Origin: Lampris incognitus | Lineage: Eukaryota; Chordata; Actinopteri; Lampriformes; Lampridae | Reading direction: 5' to 3' | NCBI RefSeq assembly: GCF_029633865.1 | Contig: NC_079212.1 | Coordinates: 84,674,172-84,738,171, forward strand | Length of the DNA stretch: 64,000 nt | In this document: one piece after another, positions 10,748 to 21,267 of the stretch | Numbering within the stretch: the stretch's first letter is position 1 | Layout of the letters: every line of letters begins with the position of its first letter | The notes under the pieces: generated by a model | Told to the model about the DNA's origin: nothing | What the model saw: the letters and a program-made list of their open reading frames with translations, nothing else | Databases searched by the model: none | Made by a program: the position numbers and the translations under genes

Positions 10748-11067
10748 TGTGGCGAACGTAGAAGCAACGACAAAGATAACTTTGCAGCCCCTTTATTGAA
10801 CTCACACAGAACTTACAGAAATGTGACACAATACATGGTGGTCATCTACTCGAACAACAAAGTTGTTCAGGGTTTCAGTACCAAGGTTACACAACACAAC
10901 AGAATGACAACTACAATTACACCAAAACAAATAGTAATCACATAAACACATAAAACCACATAAAACACTTACAAAACATTTCATAACAACTGACAATCTG
11001 CACGCAGTGCCTGATGGGTAAAACAGGACAATTGGCACAATTCTGACGGGGTAGCAACTTCGCTACA
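10748..11067 (-). mobile_element. Solo LTR (320 bp)
   Basis: The ends are inverted, tgtggcgaa at 10748 and ttcgctaca at 11067, flanked on both sides by ttat (10744-10747 and 11068-11071), a 4-bp target duplication. An AATAAA occurs on the minus strand (complement of tttatt near 10791), giving the orientation. No internal element region is present. Confidence 0.75.
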
Positions 11068-11160
11068 TTATCATTATACATTATACAATATCATTGTAAA
11101 ATATACATTATCATTATACAGTTGTCGTTGTACATCATGATTATACTTAACATTATACAC

Positions 11161-11640
11161 GTCTGCATAGGCTAGCAGCTAGCTTAGCCTGCCCCACTAT
11201 CGCGTCCTGTCAGACCGTGCGCAGCTCCGGTCAGGGCCGTGGTTCCTGGGCCCAAAGGATGCGGCAGATCAGGCTCCCTCAGCCGATCCAACGCCAGCCC
11301 TCCCAGCCAAACATCTTCGACACACCTCCCCGCACTCCACACGACGGCACTAAAAACAGAGTCAAGGCCAGGCGAGGCCGCCGCCAGACTGCTAGTCTGC
11401 ATGGGCTAGCTGTTAGCTTAGCCTGCCCCGCTTCCCCGCCCTGTCAGACCGCCCTCGGTGCTTCTTCTTCGGGCGCAACTCCAGGCAGGGCCGTGGTCCC
11501 TGGGCCCACAGGACGCGGCAGATCAAGCCCTGCCGGCCGATCCAGTGCCAGCTCTCCCAGCCATCAAACCAAGACAAACTTAGATGGAGACTTGGACAAA
11601 GACACTGCATGGACGCTACTGGGTGAGGCCGCCGCAAACG
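11161..11640. repeat. Diverged tandem duplication of about 235 bp
   Basis: The block gcttagcctgcccc ... cctgtcagaccg ... ggcagatca(g/a)gc ... ccgatcca occurs twice, from about 11168 and from about 11402, with clear divergence. It may be part of an unnamed retroelement; no coding function recognised. Confidence 0.6.
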
Positions 11641-11789
11641 TGAATTTGCGCCGCCATCTTCCCACAACTGGAGCGGAAGCGGTGAAAATGATGTCACATT
11701 CTCCATTTAAACTGAGAGATGAACGCTGCGCCTTCTCACCTGCTTCTTTCTGAAGAAACCGTGTTTATCACAGATGAGTAGGTAAAAAC

Positions 11790-12320
11790 TGGAGCGAATT
11801 CGGGGGGCAGCCTGGGAACCGCCGCAGCCGGGACGCGAAACCGGGTCTCCCGCAGCACGGGCGACTACGTTAACCCGTCGACTAGAGAGTCTGACCCGTT
11901 AGCCAAGGGCTAGCAAGTCTAGTCCTCTGTGATCGTTGCACTACCCCCCTTACCCTTTCGGGAGGCGTGTCCCCGCGCTTCAGCATACCAGCTCCCTCAC
12001 GCCCCTGGGCCTGGGCGCACGCGCTTCCGATGGACTCACGGTCTCACCATCCCACTTCTGGGACCAATGTAGCGAATTCGGGAGGGGGCGGCAGTTGGGA
12101 ATCGCCGCAGCCGGGACGCGAACCCGGGTCGGACCCTTTAGTCGACTGGTTAACGTAGTCGCCCGTGGGGTGGGAGACCTGGGTTCGCGTCCTGGCTCCG
12201 ATGGTTCCCAGGCTGCCCACCCCCCGAATTCGCTACATTGGTGTCAGAAGTGGGATGGTGAGACCCGGGTTCGCGTCCCGGCTGCGGCGGTTCCTGACTG
12301 CCCACCGAATCGTTACAATA
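11790..12320. mobile_element. LTR-like repeats with tRNA-type promoter, in head-to-head arrangement
   Basis: Each unit has an A-box-like tagtcgactggttaacg, a B-box-like gggttcgcgtcc, and an LTR-type end ...gaattcgctaca followed by TGGTGTCAGAAGTGGGAT, which resembles a primer-binding site. The plus-oriented junction is near 12222-12260 and an inverted copy is near 12040-12080, so the two primer-site ends flank a palindrome. A further decayed minus copy starts near 11793 (agcgaattcgggg). Confidence 0.6.
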
Positions 12321-12329
12321 TCATGATGT

Positions 12330-13044
12330 GATTGAATCAACTGGGAATCAAGATCTTTGATAAGACTGTTAAGCAGTCTACGACATGGAGCCTGGTCAGA
12401 GAGAGACAAGAGATTCTCAGGTTTCAGGTGACCAATCCCAGACCTGATTTTAGGTCAGTCATTTATTGATTTTTTGAATTATTGCAATCATCACGTGCAG
12501 AAGATTTTTACCATGTCAGTATCCCGACGAGGTGCAGGTCTGGGCTCCAATACAGAAAACAAAAACACCTTTTACTGAGTAGTTAAGTATTAATTGGTTA
12601 ATTATAACAATAATTCTTGAAAATATTCGGGATCAACAACATTGTTAGCTTATTTTTTGACAGAGTACTTATTCGCATTGATAAAATGGGTGATTATTTA
12701 ACACAGAGTCTGATAAAGACCCAGTAACAAGAATCCAGATGAAACCCCTCTGCTTTTATGAGCCACAGAATTTAAGATAATATAAGATGCTTTACTTGGT
12801 GCAAGTATCATTTCACTGATTATCTGGAAATGTCTTGGACAGGAGAAAAATGCTACAGAAATATTATTTTCCCCAAGGACTTCGTTTATGACAATCTTTA
12901 TCTCTTCTTGGCTCCTCTTCATCTTGGACTCAGAGTCGACATGCATTGGTCTGCTTGTTGCCTGCATGCTGGAACAATAAATTCACACGTTTGGTTCACC
13001 TGAAGACGAAATGCCTTAGTTTTTCTTAATTGGTGGTCTGCACT
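12330..13044. other. Nothing recognised
   Basis: AT-rich, no supported gene, repeat family or RNA. Confidence 0.4.
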
Positions 13045-13319
13045 ACTTAAGGACAAACATTAAGCAAGACTTCCTGGATCTTGTTTCTTGTACTTAAGGA
13101 CAAATATTAAGCAAGACTTCCTGGATCTTGTTTCTTGTACTTAAGGACAAATATCAAGCAAGACTTCCTGGATCTTGTTTCTTGTACTTAAGGACAAATA
13201 TTAAGCAAGACTTCCTGGATCTTGTTTCTTGTACTTAAGGACAAATATCAAGCAAGACTTCCTGGATCTTGTTTCTTGTACTTAAGGACAAATATCAAGC
13301 AAGACTTCCTGGATCTTGT
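13045..13319. repeat. 47-bp minisatellite, six copies
   Basis: Units begin acttaaggacaaatat and contain caagacttcctggatcttg. Starts are at 13045, 13092, 13139, 13186, 13233 and 13280, exactly 47 bp apart, nearly identical. The last copy is cut short. Confidence 0.95.
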
Positions 13320-13452
13320 GCTTTCACCTGCCCCACTAAAGAGCCCCTGACATATGAGCCATCAGAGTCGTGCAGCGCTTCCTTCTTCCATTGTAATCTT
13401 TATCACCCTTCAGACTACCACAAAGAGACTCTGTCACAATACCGGAAGAGCA

Positions 13453-13593
13453 GGGCGGCACGGCGGCCCAGAGGTAAGCGCTGTTGCCTCACAGCAGGAA
13501 GGACCTGGATTCGAACACAGGATGTCTCCCCGCCTGCCGCCCAATGACTGCTGGGATAGGCTCCCGCAACCCTGAGAGCAGGATAAGCGGTTC
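13453..13593 (+). repeat. tRNA-derived SINE with internal deletion
   Basis: The head (gggcggcacggcggcccag ... cctggattcgaacacagga) is joined directly to the tail domain (gtctccccgcctgccgccca ... gataagcggttc). The central domain and (TG)n are missing. Confidence 0.8.
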
Positions 13594-13656
13594 AGATATA
13601 ATATATATATACCGTTTTTTTTTTGGAAACCGTCAACACAGATACAGGAAAAAAAA

Positions 13657-13657
<1 letters not shown>

Positions 13658-13739
<82 letters not shown>
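13658..13739. repeat. (TA)n microsatellite
   Basis: About 40 TA units, between the SINE remnant and the tRNA-like unit. Confidence 0.95.
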
Positions 13740-13742
<3 letters not shown>

Positions 13743-13870
13743 GCAAATTCGGGGGACAACACAACCACAGGTACTGCCGCGGCCGGGAAGCGGACCCGTA
13801 ACGCCCGCACCGCAGGAGACATCGCTAACCGCTCGACTAAAGGGCCAGGCCCGCGAGCCAGTGGCCAGCG
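13740..13870 (-). mobile_element. tRNA-like LTR-type unit (third sequence type)
   Basis: On the minus strand it carries CCCTTTAGTCGAGCGGTTAG (13825-13844 complement) as an A-box region, a degenerate B-box region, and an end ccccgaatttgctac comparable to the gaattcgctaca ends at 11.8-12.3 kb. No primer-site sequence remains; a TA tract begins there. Confidence 0.5.
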
Positions 13871-13892
13871 TGTCTACTTATCCATGCACGTT

Positions 13893-14036
<144 letters not shown>

Positions 14037-14189
14037 AGTTTAAGGCATAGCAGTACAGGCCTGTTTGGTGCGTGGCACACTCATCAACTGCTAATGTGGT
14101 TCAACAAAGGATCACACAGTTTGCGTTGCCCCGCGTCACGCCCCTAATTTCGGTTGGACAGCAACCAACCGGCAAGAGAAGGCGAGAGA

Positions 14190-15061
14190 ATAAAAAAAGA
14201 AAATGTGTAGTATATTTGCAAACAATGGAATAAAAATTTCAATTGAGGCTAACAAAAACCAGACTGACTTCCTCGACATCTCATTAGACCTTAAAAATGG
14301 CACACATACACGAAGCTCAACAATATACTGCAATACATCCACAGAGAAAGCAATCTTCCGCCCTCCATTTTGAAAGATACCCCAGTGAGCATAAACAAGA
14401 GACTCTCATGTTTATCATCCAGCGAGGCCATCTTTAACGAAGCAGCCCCCCCCCCCCATACCAGGAAGCCTTACAGACATGTGGATATGACTTCAGACTT
14501 AAGTACAATCCACCACCAATTAGTGACAGCCAGCAACAACAACAACAAAAGCGCAGCAGAAGGCGGAACATCACCTGCTATAATTCACCCTACAGCGACA
14601 CCGTGTGGCCTCTAATGTTGGAAAACAAAATTTCTAACTTTTGGATGAGTGCTTTACCCCAGACCATCAATTAAGGCAAATATTCAACATAAACACTTTC
14701 AAAATGAGCTACAGCTGCATTTCAGATGTTCAGCAGGTTATTTCATCCCACAACACAAGCATCACAGGCACAGACCCCCTCACCGCAACCAAGCACCTCC
14801 AACTGCAACTGCCGTGTTAAGGCATCGTGTCCTCTTGAGGGAAAATGCCAGACAGAGGGCGTCATCTCCCAGGTATCGGCGACAAGAGAAGACAACTGCA
14901 ATGTGGACACTTACGGGGGATTAACAGAGGGACCTTTTAAAATGAGGTTTAACGCCCGTATGAGTAGCTTCAGAAATGAGCACGTGAAAAATGCAACGGC
15001 CTTAAGCCGCCACATTTGGTCATTGGTAGACAAGAATATCAGTTATTCTGTCTCATGGAAA
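14190..15061 (+). pseudogene. Penelope-like element remnant (RT C-terminus and GIY-YIG)
   Basis: Frames are broken, but blocks occur in the order of Penelope-like elements. FLDISLDLKNGTH (about 14270) and DTPVSINKRLSCLSSSEAIFNE (14376 on) belong to the end of the reverse transcriptase. A YNSPYSDTV block follows near 14580, then the Cys-rich CNCRVKASCPLEGKC linker (about 14805), then a GIY-YIG nuclease segment from about 14900 with TYGGLTEG and LSRHIWSLVDKNISYSVSW. In the family this single-strand nuclease nicks the target for primed reverse transcription. The second Gly of TYGGLTEG stands where V is usual. The remnant is cut off at 15061 by the LTR of element A. Confidence 0.75.
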
Positions 15062-15598
15062 TGTCACGGTTCCTAGTGTGTTGTCCGTTTTCCTCCTTGT
15101 TGTCTGTGCTGCTGGTCCCTCCCCCTTCTGTCTGTCTGGAGGTTGGCCGGGAGCTGGGCTGGAGCTAATCACCTGCACACCTGTCTTCCATCAAGCTCAT
15201 CAGCCACCTACTCTCCTGATCTATAAAACCTGGTTCATTCCAGATCGTCTGCTTACCTTTGTGGTATAGTTGCATTGGCTCCTTGTTTGCGTTTATCTCT
15301 GTGCCAGCCGTCTGCTCTTTGTACTCCCTTTCTGTGTTGTGACCATCAACTCCAGCTTCCAGTCCTGCTGTCTCCAGCCGTCCTGACCCAAGACCCAGCT
15401 CTGCCCTGCTAGACCAGCCTCCCATCCTCCTGCCTCGTCCTACCTGGTGTCTCTCCAACTCCCAACCTCCATCTTGGATTTCCATATGCCAGTGACACCA
15501 TTCAGACCGGCAAGACCAGCGTCCTCTATTAAACCGTGTTCTTCTCACTATCTGCGAGTTCCTTGTCTGTATCAGTGGGTGCACAGAGAACACATTGA
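15062..15598 (+). mobile_element. Element A: 5' LTR (approximate right end)
   Basis: Starts tgtcacggttcc, the usual start of sushi-type chromovirus LTRs, and contains a ctataaaacc TATA-like box at 15221. The right end is placed just before the gag start, near cacattgaca, and is uncertain. Confidence 0.55.
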
Positions 15599-15617
15599 CA
15601 AACGATCTGGCCACAAA

Positions 15618-16846
15618 ATGGACACCTCAGACACAGTCAATGAATCTGTTTTTCTCCGTCAGTCAGTTTCTCAGCAAGGGACCCTGCTTGGTCAACATGA
15701 ACTTCGTATTAGGACTCTTTTTGACCGAAACCTAAGCCAACAATTATCGCAACTTATTTTTCAAATTTCATCTCTACTCTCCATCCAGACAGCCGCCCTC
15801 TCTGTAGCCCCTGCTGCCTCAGCTTCAGTGGACCCTGAGCTCAAAGACTCCAGAGCCCCGGACCCAGAACCCTACTCAGGCCAGCCTAATCAGTGCAGAG
15901 GTTTTCTTTTTCAATGCTCCACTGTCTTCCAGTTAAAACCCGTCTCATTTGCATTGTATATTTGTGGCTTATTGAGAGGAAAGGCTTTAGGGCATTTTGA
16001 GTATTTAGTGATGCCTTTTGGCCTTACTAATGCCCCTGCATTTTTCCAGGCATTAATAAATTATGTACTCGGACTTCCTGAACAAATTTGTCTTTGTCTA
16101 CCTGGATGACATTATCTTTTCCCAGACCTTAGAAGAGCACCAGGATCATGTGGGACAGGTTCTCCAACGCCTGCTGAAAAACAAGCTTTACGTCAAGACT
16201 GAGAAATGCCAGTTCCACGCAGACAGGGTCAGTTTTTTGGGGTTTATTATTGAGAAGGGTCAAGTGAAGACAGGTCCAGAAAAGGTGAGAGTGGTAGCAG
16301 AGTGGCCTGTTCCTGCGCATCGAAAACGGCTGCAAAGATTCCTTGGGTTCGCTAACTTCTATCGACGGTTCATAAAGAATTTCAGTACTGTGGTTGTACC
16401 TCCCCTGCAGTCTTGTTCCGGTGGTCCCCAGAGGCTGACTCCGCTTTCCTCCATTTGAAGCATCTTTTCACCACAGTCCCGGTCCTCCTTCACCCCGACC
16501 CGTCTCTGCAGTTCATCGTGGAGTTGGATGCATCTGAAGTTGGAGTGGGAGCTGTCCTCTCTCAACGCCGTGGTCCAGATAACAAGCTTCATCCCTGCGA
16601 TTGTCACCAGCTGAGCAGAACTATGATAGGCAACAGGGAATTGCTGGTTGTTAAGATGGCTCTTGAGGAGTGGCGACACTGGCTGGAGGGCTCTTAACAG
16701 CCATTTATAGTATGGACCGATCACAAGAACTTGGCATGCATTCAATCTGCTAAAAGGTTAAACTCTCGACAAGCCAGATGGGTTTTATTCAATACCGGAT
16801 TCAACTTCAAACTAACCTATCGTCCTGGATCTCGCAACATTAACTA
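15618..16846 (+). pseudogene. Element A: gag fused to RT/RNase H by deletion
   Basis: Sushi-type Ty3/gypsy chromovirus in plus orientation. Gag starts [10 protein letters not shown] and reaches the [19 protein letters not shown] block. Near 15990 it joins, in frame, the reverse transcriptase at [20 protein letters not shown], so the rest of gag, protease and the RT fingers are deleted. After a frameshift near 16065 the RT continues with [11 protein letters not shown] (catalytic YLDD) and the thumb, then RNase H ([19 protein letters not shown]) with a stop at about 16695. It is interrupted at 16851 by element B and resumes at 29110. Confidence 0.85.
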
Positions 16847-16851
16847 GATGC

Positions 16852-17260
16852 TGTTAGGGTTTGTGGAAGACCCCAAGCGCACGACACCAGAAAGAGATGG
16901 GGTTAGCCGAAAACTGGCGTACTTTATTCCTTACGCGTACAAATAGTCAAACATCGGAAGGCAATGAGCAACACGGAAAAACGGAAAGTCCAAGGGGGAA
17001 AAAAACTCGCGGGTAATCCAAACGGGAACACGGCAGGATACTTCCACGGGGAAACTTTGCAAGGGAAAAACATGAACCAAGTACTGGGGTGAGTTCGGAG
17101 AGAAAAGAACCATGAGGGGAGAGTAGCCGCTACTGCGAGGAGGTTACAACACGAACTGACAACGGGCGCGTGGGAGGCCACCAAACTTAAGCCCAGCCCT
17201 GACGAGCCGATTGGCTGCCGGGGTGGGCGGGCCATGGCGCGGGGTGGGCGAGCCATAACA
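16852..17260 (-). mobile_element. Element B: 3' LTR (409 bp)
   Basis: In plus reading it starts tgttagggtttgtgg and ends gagccataaca. It differs from the other LTR by about nine substitutions plus small indels over about 400 bp, by eye. Confidence 0.9.
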
Positions 17261-17261
17261 G

Positions 17262-18899
17262 TACCCCCCCCCCTCCACAGGAGCCACCAGGCGACTTGCC
17301 CGGCTTGTCAGGATGGGAATGATGGAACTCAGTGAGCAGCCCAGGGTCCAGGATGAGCTGGCGGGAGACCCAGCTACGTTCCTCCGGACCGTAGCCCTCC
17401 CAGTCCACCAAATACTACAACCCTCGGCGCCGGACGTCCAGCAGCCGGCGGACCTTCCACTGGGGGTGCCCATCCACGATCTCAGGGGGAGGCGGAGCCG
17501 GGGCCGGAGGCATCAGAGGACTGTGGGAGACAGGCTTAACCTGAGACACATGCAACACGGGATGAGTCTTCAAGGAAGCCGGAAGCTTAAGACTCACCGC
17601 CGCGGGGCTGAGAACCTCCCTGATCTCAAAGGGCCCGACAAACCGGGGGTTTAGCTTCTTCGCGGTGGACTGAAGCGGGAGATCCTTTGAGGACAGCCAC
17701 ACCCTTTGGCCTGGTTGGTACGTAGGCGCTGGGGACCGGCGTCAGTTGGCTCCCCGACTGGCGCGCTCAGCTGCCCGGAGCAGAGCAGCTCTGGTCACCT
17801 CCCAGACGCGACGACACCGGTTCAGATGGGCCTGCACGGAGGGAACCGCCACTCCCGACTCCTGCGCAGCAAAGAGAGGCGGCTGGTAGCCCAGGGACAC
17901 CTCAAAAGGTGAGAGGCCGGTGGCAGAGCTGACCAGGGAGTTGATGGCATACTCGACCCAGGGGAGGAACCGGCTCCAGGAGCTGGGCTTCTTGGCGGCC
18001 ACGCACCGGAGGGCAGACTCCACGCTCTGGTTCATCCTCTGTCTGTCCGTTAGTCTGTGGGTGATAGCCAGAGGAGAGACTAACAGAGGCACCCAACCCC
18101 TTACAAAAGGCCCGCCATACCTGGGAGACGAACTGGGGCCCTCGGTCCGAGACGACGTCCAGGGGAAGGCCGTGGAGACGGAACAAGTGGCTCGTCTGGG
18201 GAGGGCCACCAGGTGCACTCCCTTACTGAAGCGGTCCACCACTGTCAGGATCAGTGTTACCCTGGGAGGGAGGCAGTCCGGCGACAAAATCCAACGTCAC
18301 ATGGGACCAGGGCCGGCTTGGAGTTGGGAGGGGCTGCAGCAGACCCACCGGTGCCTGGTGAGAGGCCTTGCTGCGAGCACAGACGGAGCAGGCCCTTACG
18401 AAGTCCCTGACGACGTTCTACATGGTGGGCCACCAGAAACGCCGAGCCAGAAAGGTGAAGGTGCGGTGGACACCCGGGTGGCAAGCAAACTGACTGGCAT
18501 GGCCCCACTGGAGAACCCGGGGCCGGACTGCGTCCGGGACGAATAGGCGGCGTGGAGGGACGTGGCTTGGGGCGGGATGGGAGCGCAACGCCTGCCTGAC
18601 CACGGTCTCGATGCCCCAGGTAACCACGCCAAACACCCTGGGCTCAGGAAGGATGGGAGTCGGCTCCTCTGTAGCTGGTTCCCTCCTCGGGTGTTGTCGG
18701 GACAGGGAGTCTGCCTTCGTGTTGCGGGACCCGGGGCGATAAGTCAGCGTGAAGTCAAACCAACTGAGGAAGCTGGCCCACCGTGCCTGCCGACCATTGA
18801 GGCGCTTGGTTGCCCGGATGAACGTCAAGTTCTTATGATCCGTCCAGATGGTGAACGGCTGTTCCGCCCCCTCCAGCCAATGGCGCCACTCCTCCGGAG
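17262..18899 (-). pseudogene. Element B: RNase H end, integrase and chromodomain
   Basis: Reading down the minus strand from 18899: end of RNase H and linker ([19 protein letters not shown]), HHCC zinc finger ([17 protein letters not shown]), then an in-frame TAG near 18420 and a frameshift near 18235. The integrase core follows, with first Asp in [11 protein letters not shown] and second in [10 protein letters not shown], then NGQTE. After the [11 protein letters not shown] block come the C-terminal domain and a chromodomain ([13 protein letters not shown]). Chromodomains direct integration to marked chromatin in this clade. Several frameshifts make it inactive. Confidence 0.88.
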
Positions 18900-18904
18900 C
18901 AGCC

Positions 18905-19104
18905 TGTTATGTTTGCACACATCGACAGTGCTGCATTTGATTTGGTGCTGTTCTATGGTGCTGGGATCGATTGGTGATGCCTGCGGGCTCTGGGTTGTTT
19001 GATCGGGTCTGCCTGTGATGCTGTGTCAGTCGAAATAAAGAATGCAACGTAGCGGTTGTATCGAGCGACAGCGCTGTGTCCTGACGTGATTTCTAAATAC
19101 AATA
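18905..19104 (+). mobile_element. Element C: 5' LTR
   Basis: tgttatg ... acaata, 200 bp, with AATAAA at about 19035. Nine substitutions by eye from the 3' LTR. Confidence 0.92.
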
Positions 19105-19116
19105 TTGGCGACGAGG

Positions 19117-19963
19117 ATGGCTGATATCTCTCTCCCACCACCTGGCGAGCCTCCGGTACCACTCGCTGGCTACATAGTTTTGAAAATTACATCATCGCCT
19201 CAGGGCTCGACGACGTGAGCCAGGCTAGGAAGACGGCTCTGTTGCTACACTGCTTGGGAGCAGAGGGTCATCGTGTGCTCGGGACTCTGGGGAACGTCAC
19301 AAACTTTGACGAAGCTGTGGGACTTATGAGCACCCATTTCGCTGCTCCACAGAGTGCCCTCCTTCGGCGATTTATATTCCGTCAGCGACACCAACTGCCT
19401 GGTGAGTCTGTGCGGCAGTACGTAGCTAATTTGCGAGGGCTAGCTAGCTCATGCAAGTTTGGCGCGCTTCAGGACGAGATGGTTCGCGACCAGCTAATCG
19501 AACACACCAACAACGCAAAGGTGCGTGAGACTCTCCTGCTGGAAAAAGACGATCTGCTGCTGTCCAGAGCAATTACCATCGCACTACAGGTTGAGAGAGC
19601 AGCTGAGTGTGCTGCTATGCTAAATACACAGCAAGTGGCCACCTCCAGTCAAGCTGCCAACGACTCCTCCCTCTACTCACGGCTGCCCCTCGGGACCCAA
19701 CCCAGCCAGAGCGAGGCGGGCGCCGACTCCACTGGGGACGTCTTGCAACTGCAACGACGGCGTTCTCGGCCCCGCCCTCAACAGTCCTGTGGTAACTGTG
19801 GGTCTCGGTCTCATGTTTCAAGGGCTCAGAACTGCCCTGCCCGTGGCCAGACATGCCGTAGCTGCGGTAAGCAAAATCACTTTGCCAACGTCTGTCGATC
19901 TTCCCCGGCTGGGTCAGAGGGCCACACCCCCCCCAGTCTTCAACCGCCATCATTCACAGGGTG
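19117..19963 (+). pseudogene. Element C: gag (one frameshift)
   Basis: ATG follows the primer-binding site; MADISLPPPGEPP starts the protein, and a one-base shift near 19165 moves it into the frame that reads DDVSQARKTALLLHCLG. The capsid region ends in two zinc-knuckle-like motifs (CGNCGSRSHVSRAQNC and CRSCGKQNHFANVC) that bind the element's RNA. Inactive as it stands because of the early frameshift. Confidence 0.88.
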
Positions 19964-21267
19964 AGCTCTGGGCCAGTGTCATTCAAATCATGCACAGTCA
20001 ACATTAATGATGTGTGCATCCCCTTGCTGTTGGACACCGGTGCAGGTGTGTTGATACCTACAGTCAATTTTTTGGTTCACTGCCACTGTCAGCACCCTCA
20101 GCTGTCCTCTGTGGGTATGGTGACTCCAAAATCGATCTGGTTGGCTCTCTCCAAGTGACTGTCCGCTAGGGAACCAAGCTGGTGCCCAATGCAGTTTTTC
20201 ATGTTGCACGCCGTGGGGCTAACCTGATGGGCCTGGACCTGTTCTCCCTCTTAGACACAAGGGGGGCAGCAATCCTGACTGTTGCCACACCTTGGCAGCA
20301 GAAGTGGCCATCGCTGTTTATGGGGCTGAGCTGCCTCTCCGCCTTCGCCCATCAACCTCTCCTCAACCCTGCTGTGAAATCGGTCATCCAACCACTGCGC
20401 CGCATCCTGTTGGCTCTCCGTGATGGGGTCTCCTCCGAGCTGCAACAACTGCTGGAAGCTGGCATCATTGAACCGGTGGACGCGTCACCTTGGGTCTCAA
20501 ACCTCGTGGTGGCTAAGAAGTCGGGGGGCCTGCGTGTCTGTGTCGATCTACGTGCAGTAAATAAGGCAGTGGTCCCTGATAAGTATCCACTGCCCACCTC
20601 AGAAGAACTCACTGCTCAGTTCTATGGCTCTGAGGTGTTCTCCAAGCTCGACCTCAGACAGGGGTACTTACAGGTGTCCCTCCACCCCAACAGCCGAAAC
20701 CTCACAGCCTTTGTGACACATGCAGTAGTGTTTCGCTATACCAGGATGCCTTTCGGTCTCAGCTCCGCCCCTAGCTGCTTCCAGAAAATCATGGTCTCCG
20801 TGCTGGCTGGCTTACTGGGCGTGGCCATTTATCTGGACGATATAGTGGTACACGGGCCCACCAGTGAAATCCTCGAAAAGCGCCTCAACATGGTCTTCGC
20901 AGCCCTGTCCAAACACAAGCTAACTCTCAATGCTGAGAAATGTGTCCTCTCTGTGCCAGCCATCGAGTTCGTGGGGTTCCGGCTGTCAGCGAGCAGTGTA
21001 ACTCCACTACAATCCAACGTGGACGCCATTCAGGCCATGCCTGAGCCCAGCTCGGCCGCCCAGGTCGCCTCCTTCCTGGGTATGACAAGTTACTACCTGA
21101 GGTTTCTTCCCCAGTACTCTGCGACCACAGCCCCCCTGCGCCAGCTGCTGTGTAAGGACGAGGCATGCAGTGACGCTGTGCGTGATTTCAAGACTCAACT
21201 GACTTCACCACCAGTGTTGGCTCACTTCGACATCTCCAGCTCCACCTTTGTGACCTGTGACGCATAA
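19961..21267 (+). pseudogene. Element C: protease, reverse transcriptase, start of RNase H
   Basis: The protease is marked by LLLDTGAG (about 20024), with a stop at 20156 and a frame change before the pol frame at 20182. The RT has ASPWVSNLVVAKKSGGLRVC, FSKLDLRQGYLQV and the catalytic box AIYLDDIVVHG, then the thumb and FVTCDA of RNase H, where TAA at 21265-21267 interrupts the frame. Confidence 0.88.

Noticed and set aside
13045..13319. Possible CRISPR-like array
   Set aside because: The units are contiguous 47-bp tandem copies without spacers, in a eukaryotic genome.
15447..15617. Start of a longer gag protein upstream of MDTSDTV
   Set aside because: This stretch is LTR and leader sequence; the gag family starts at the ATG at 15618.
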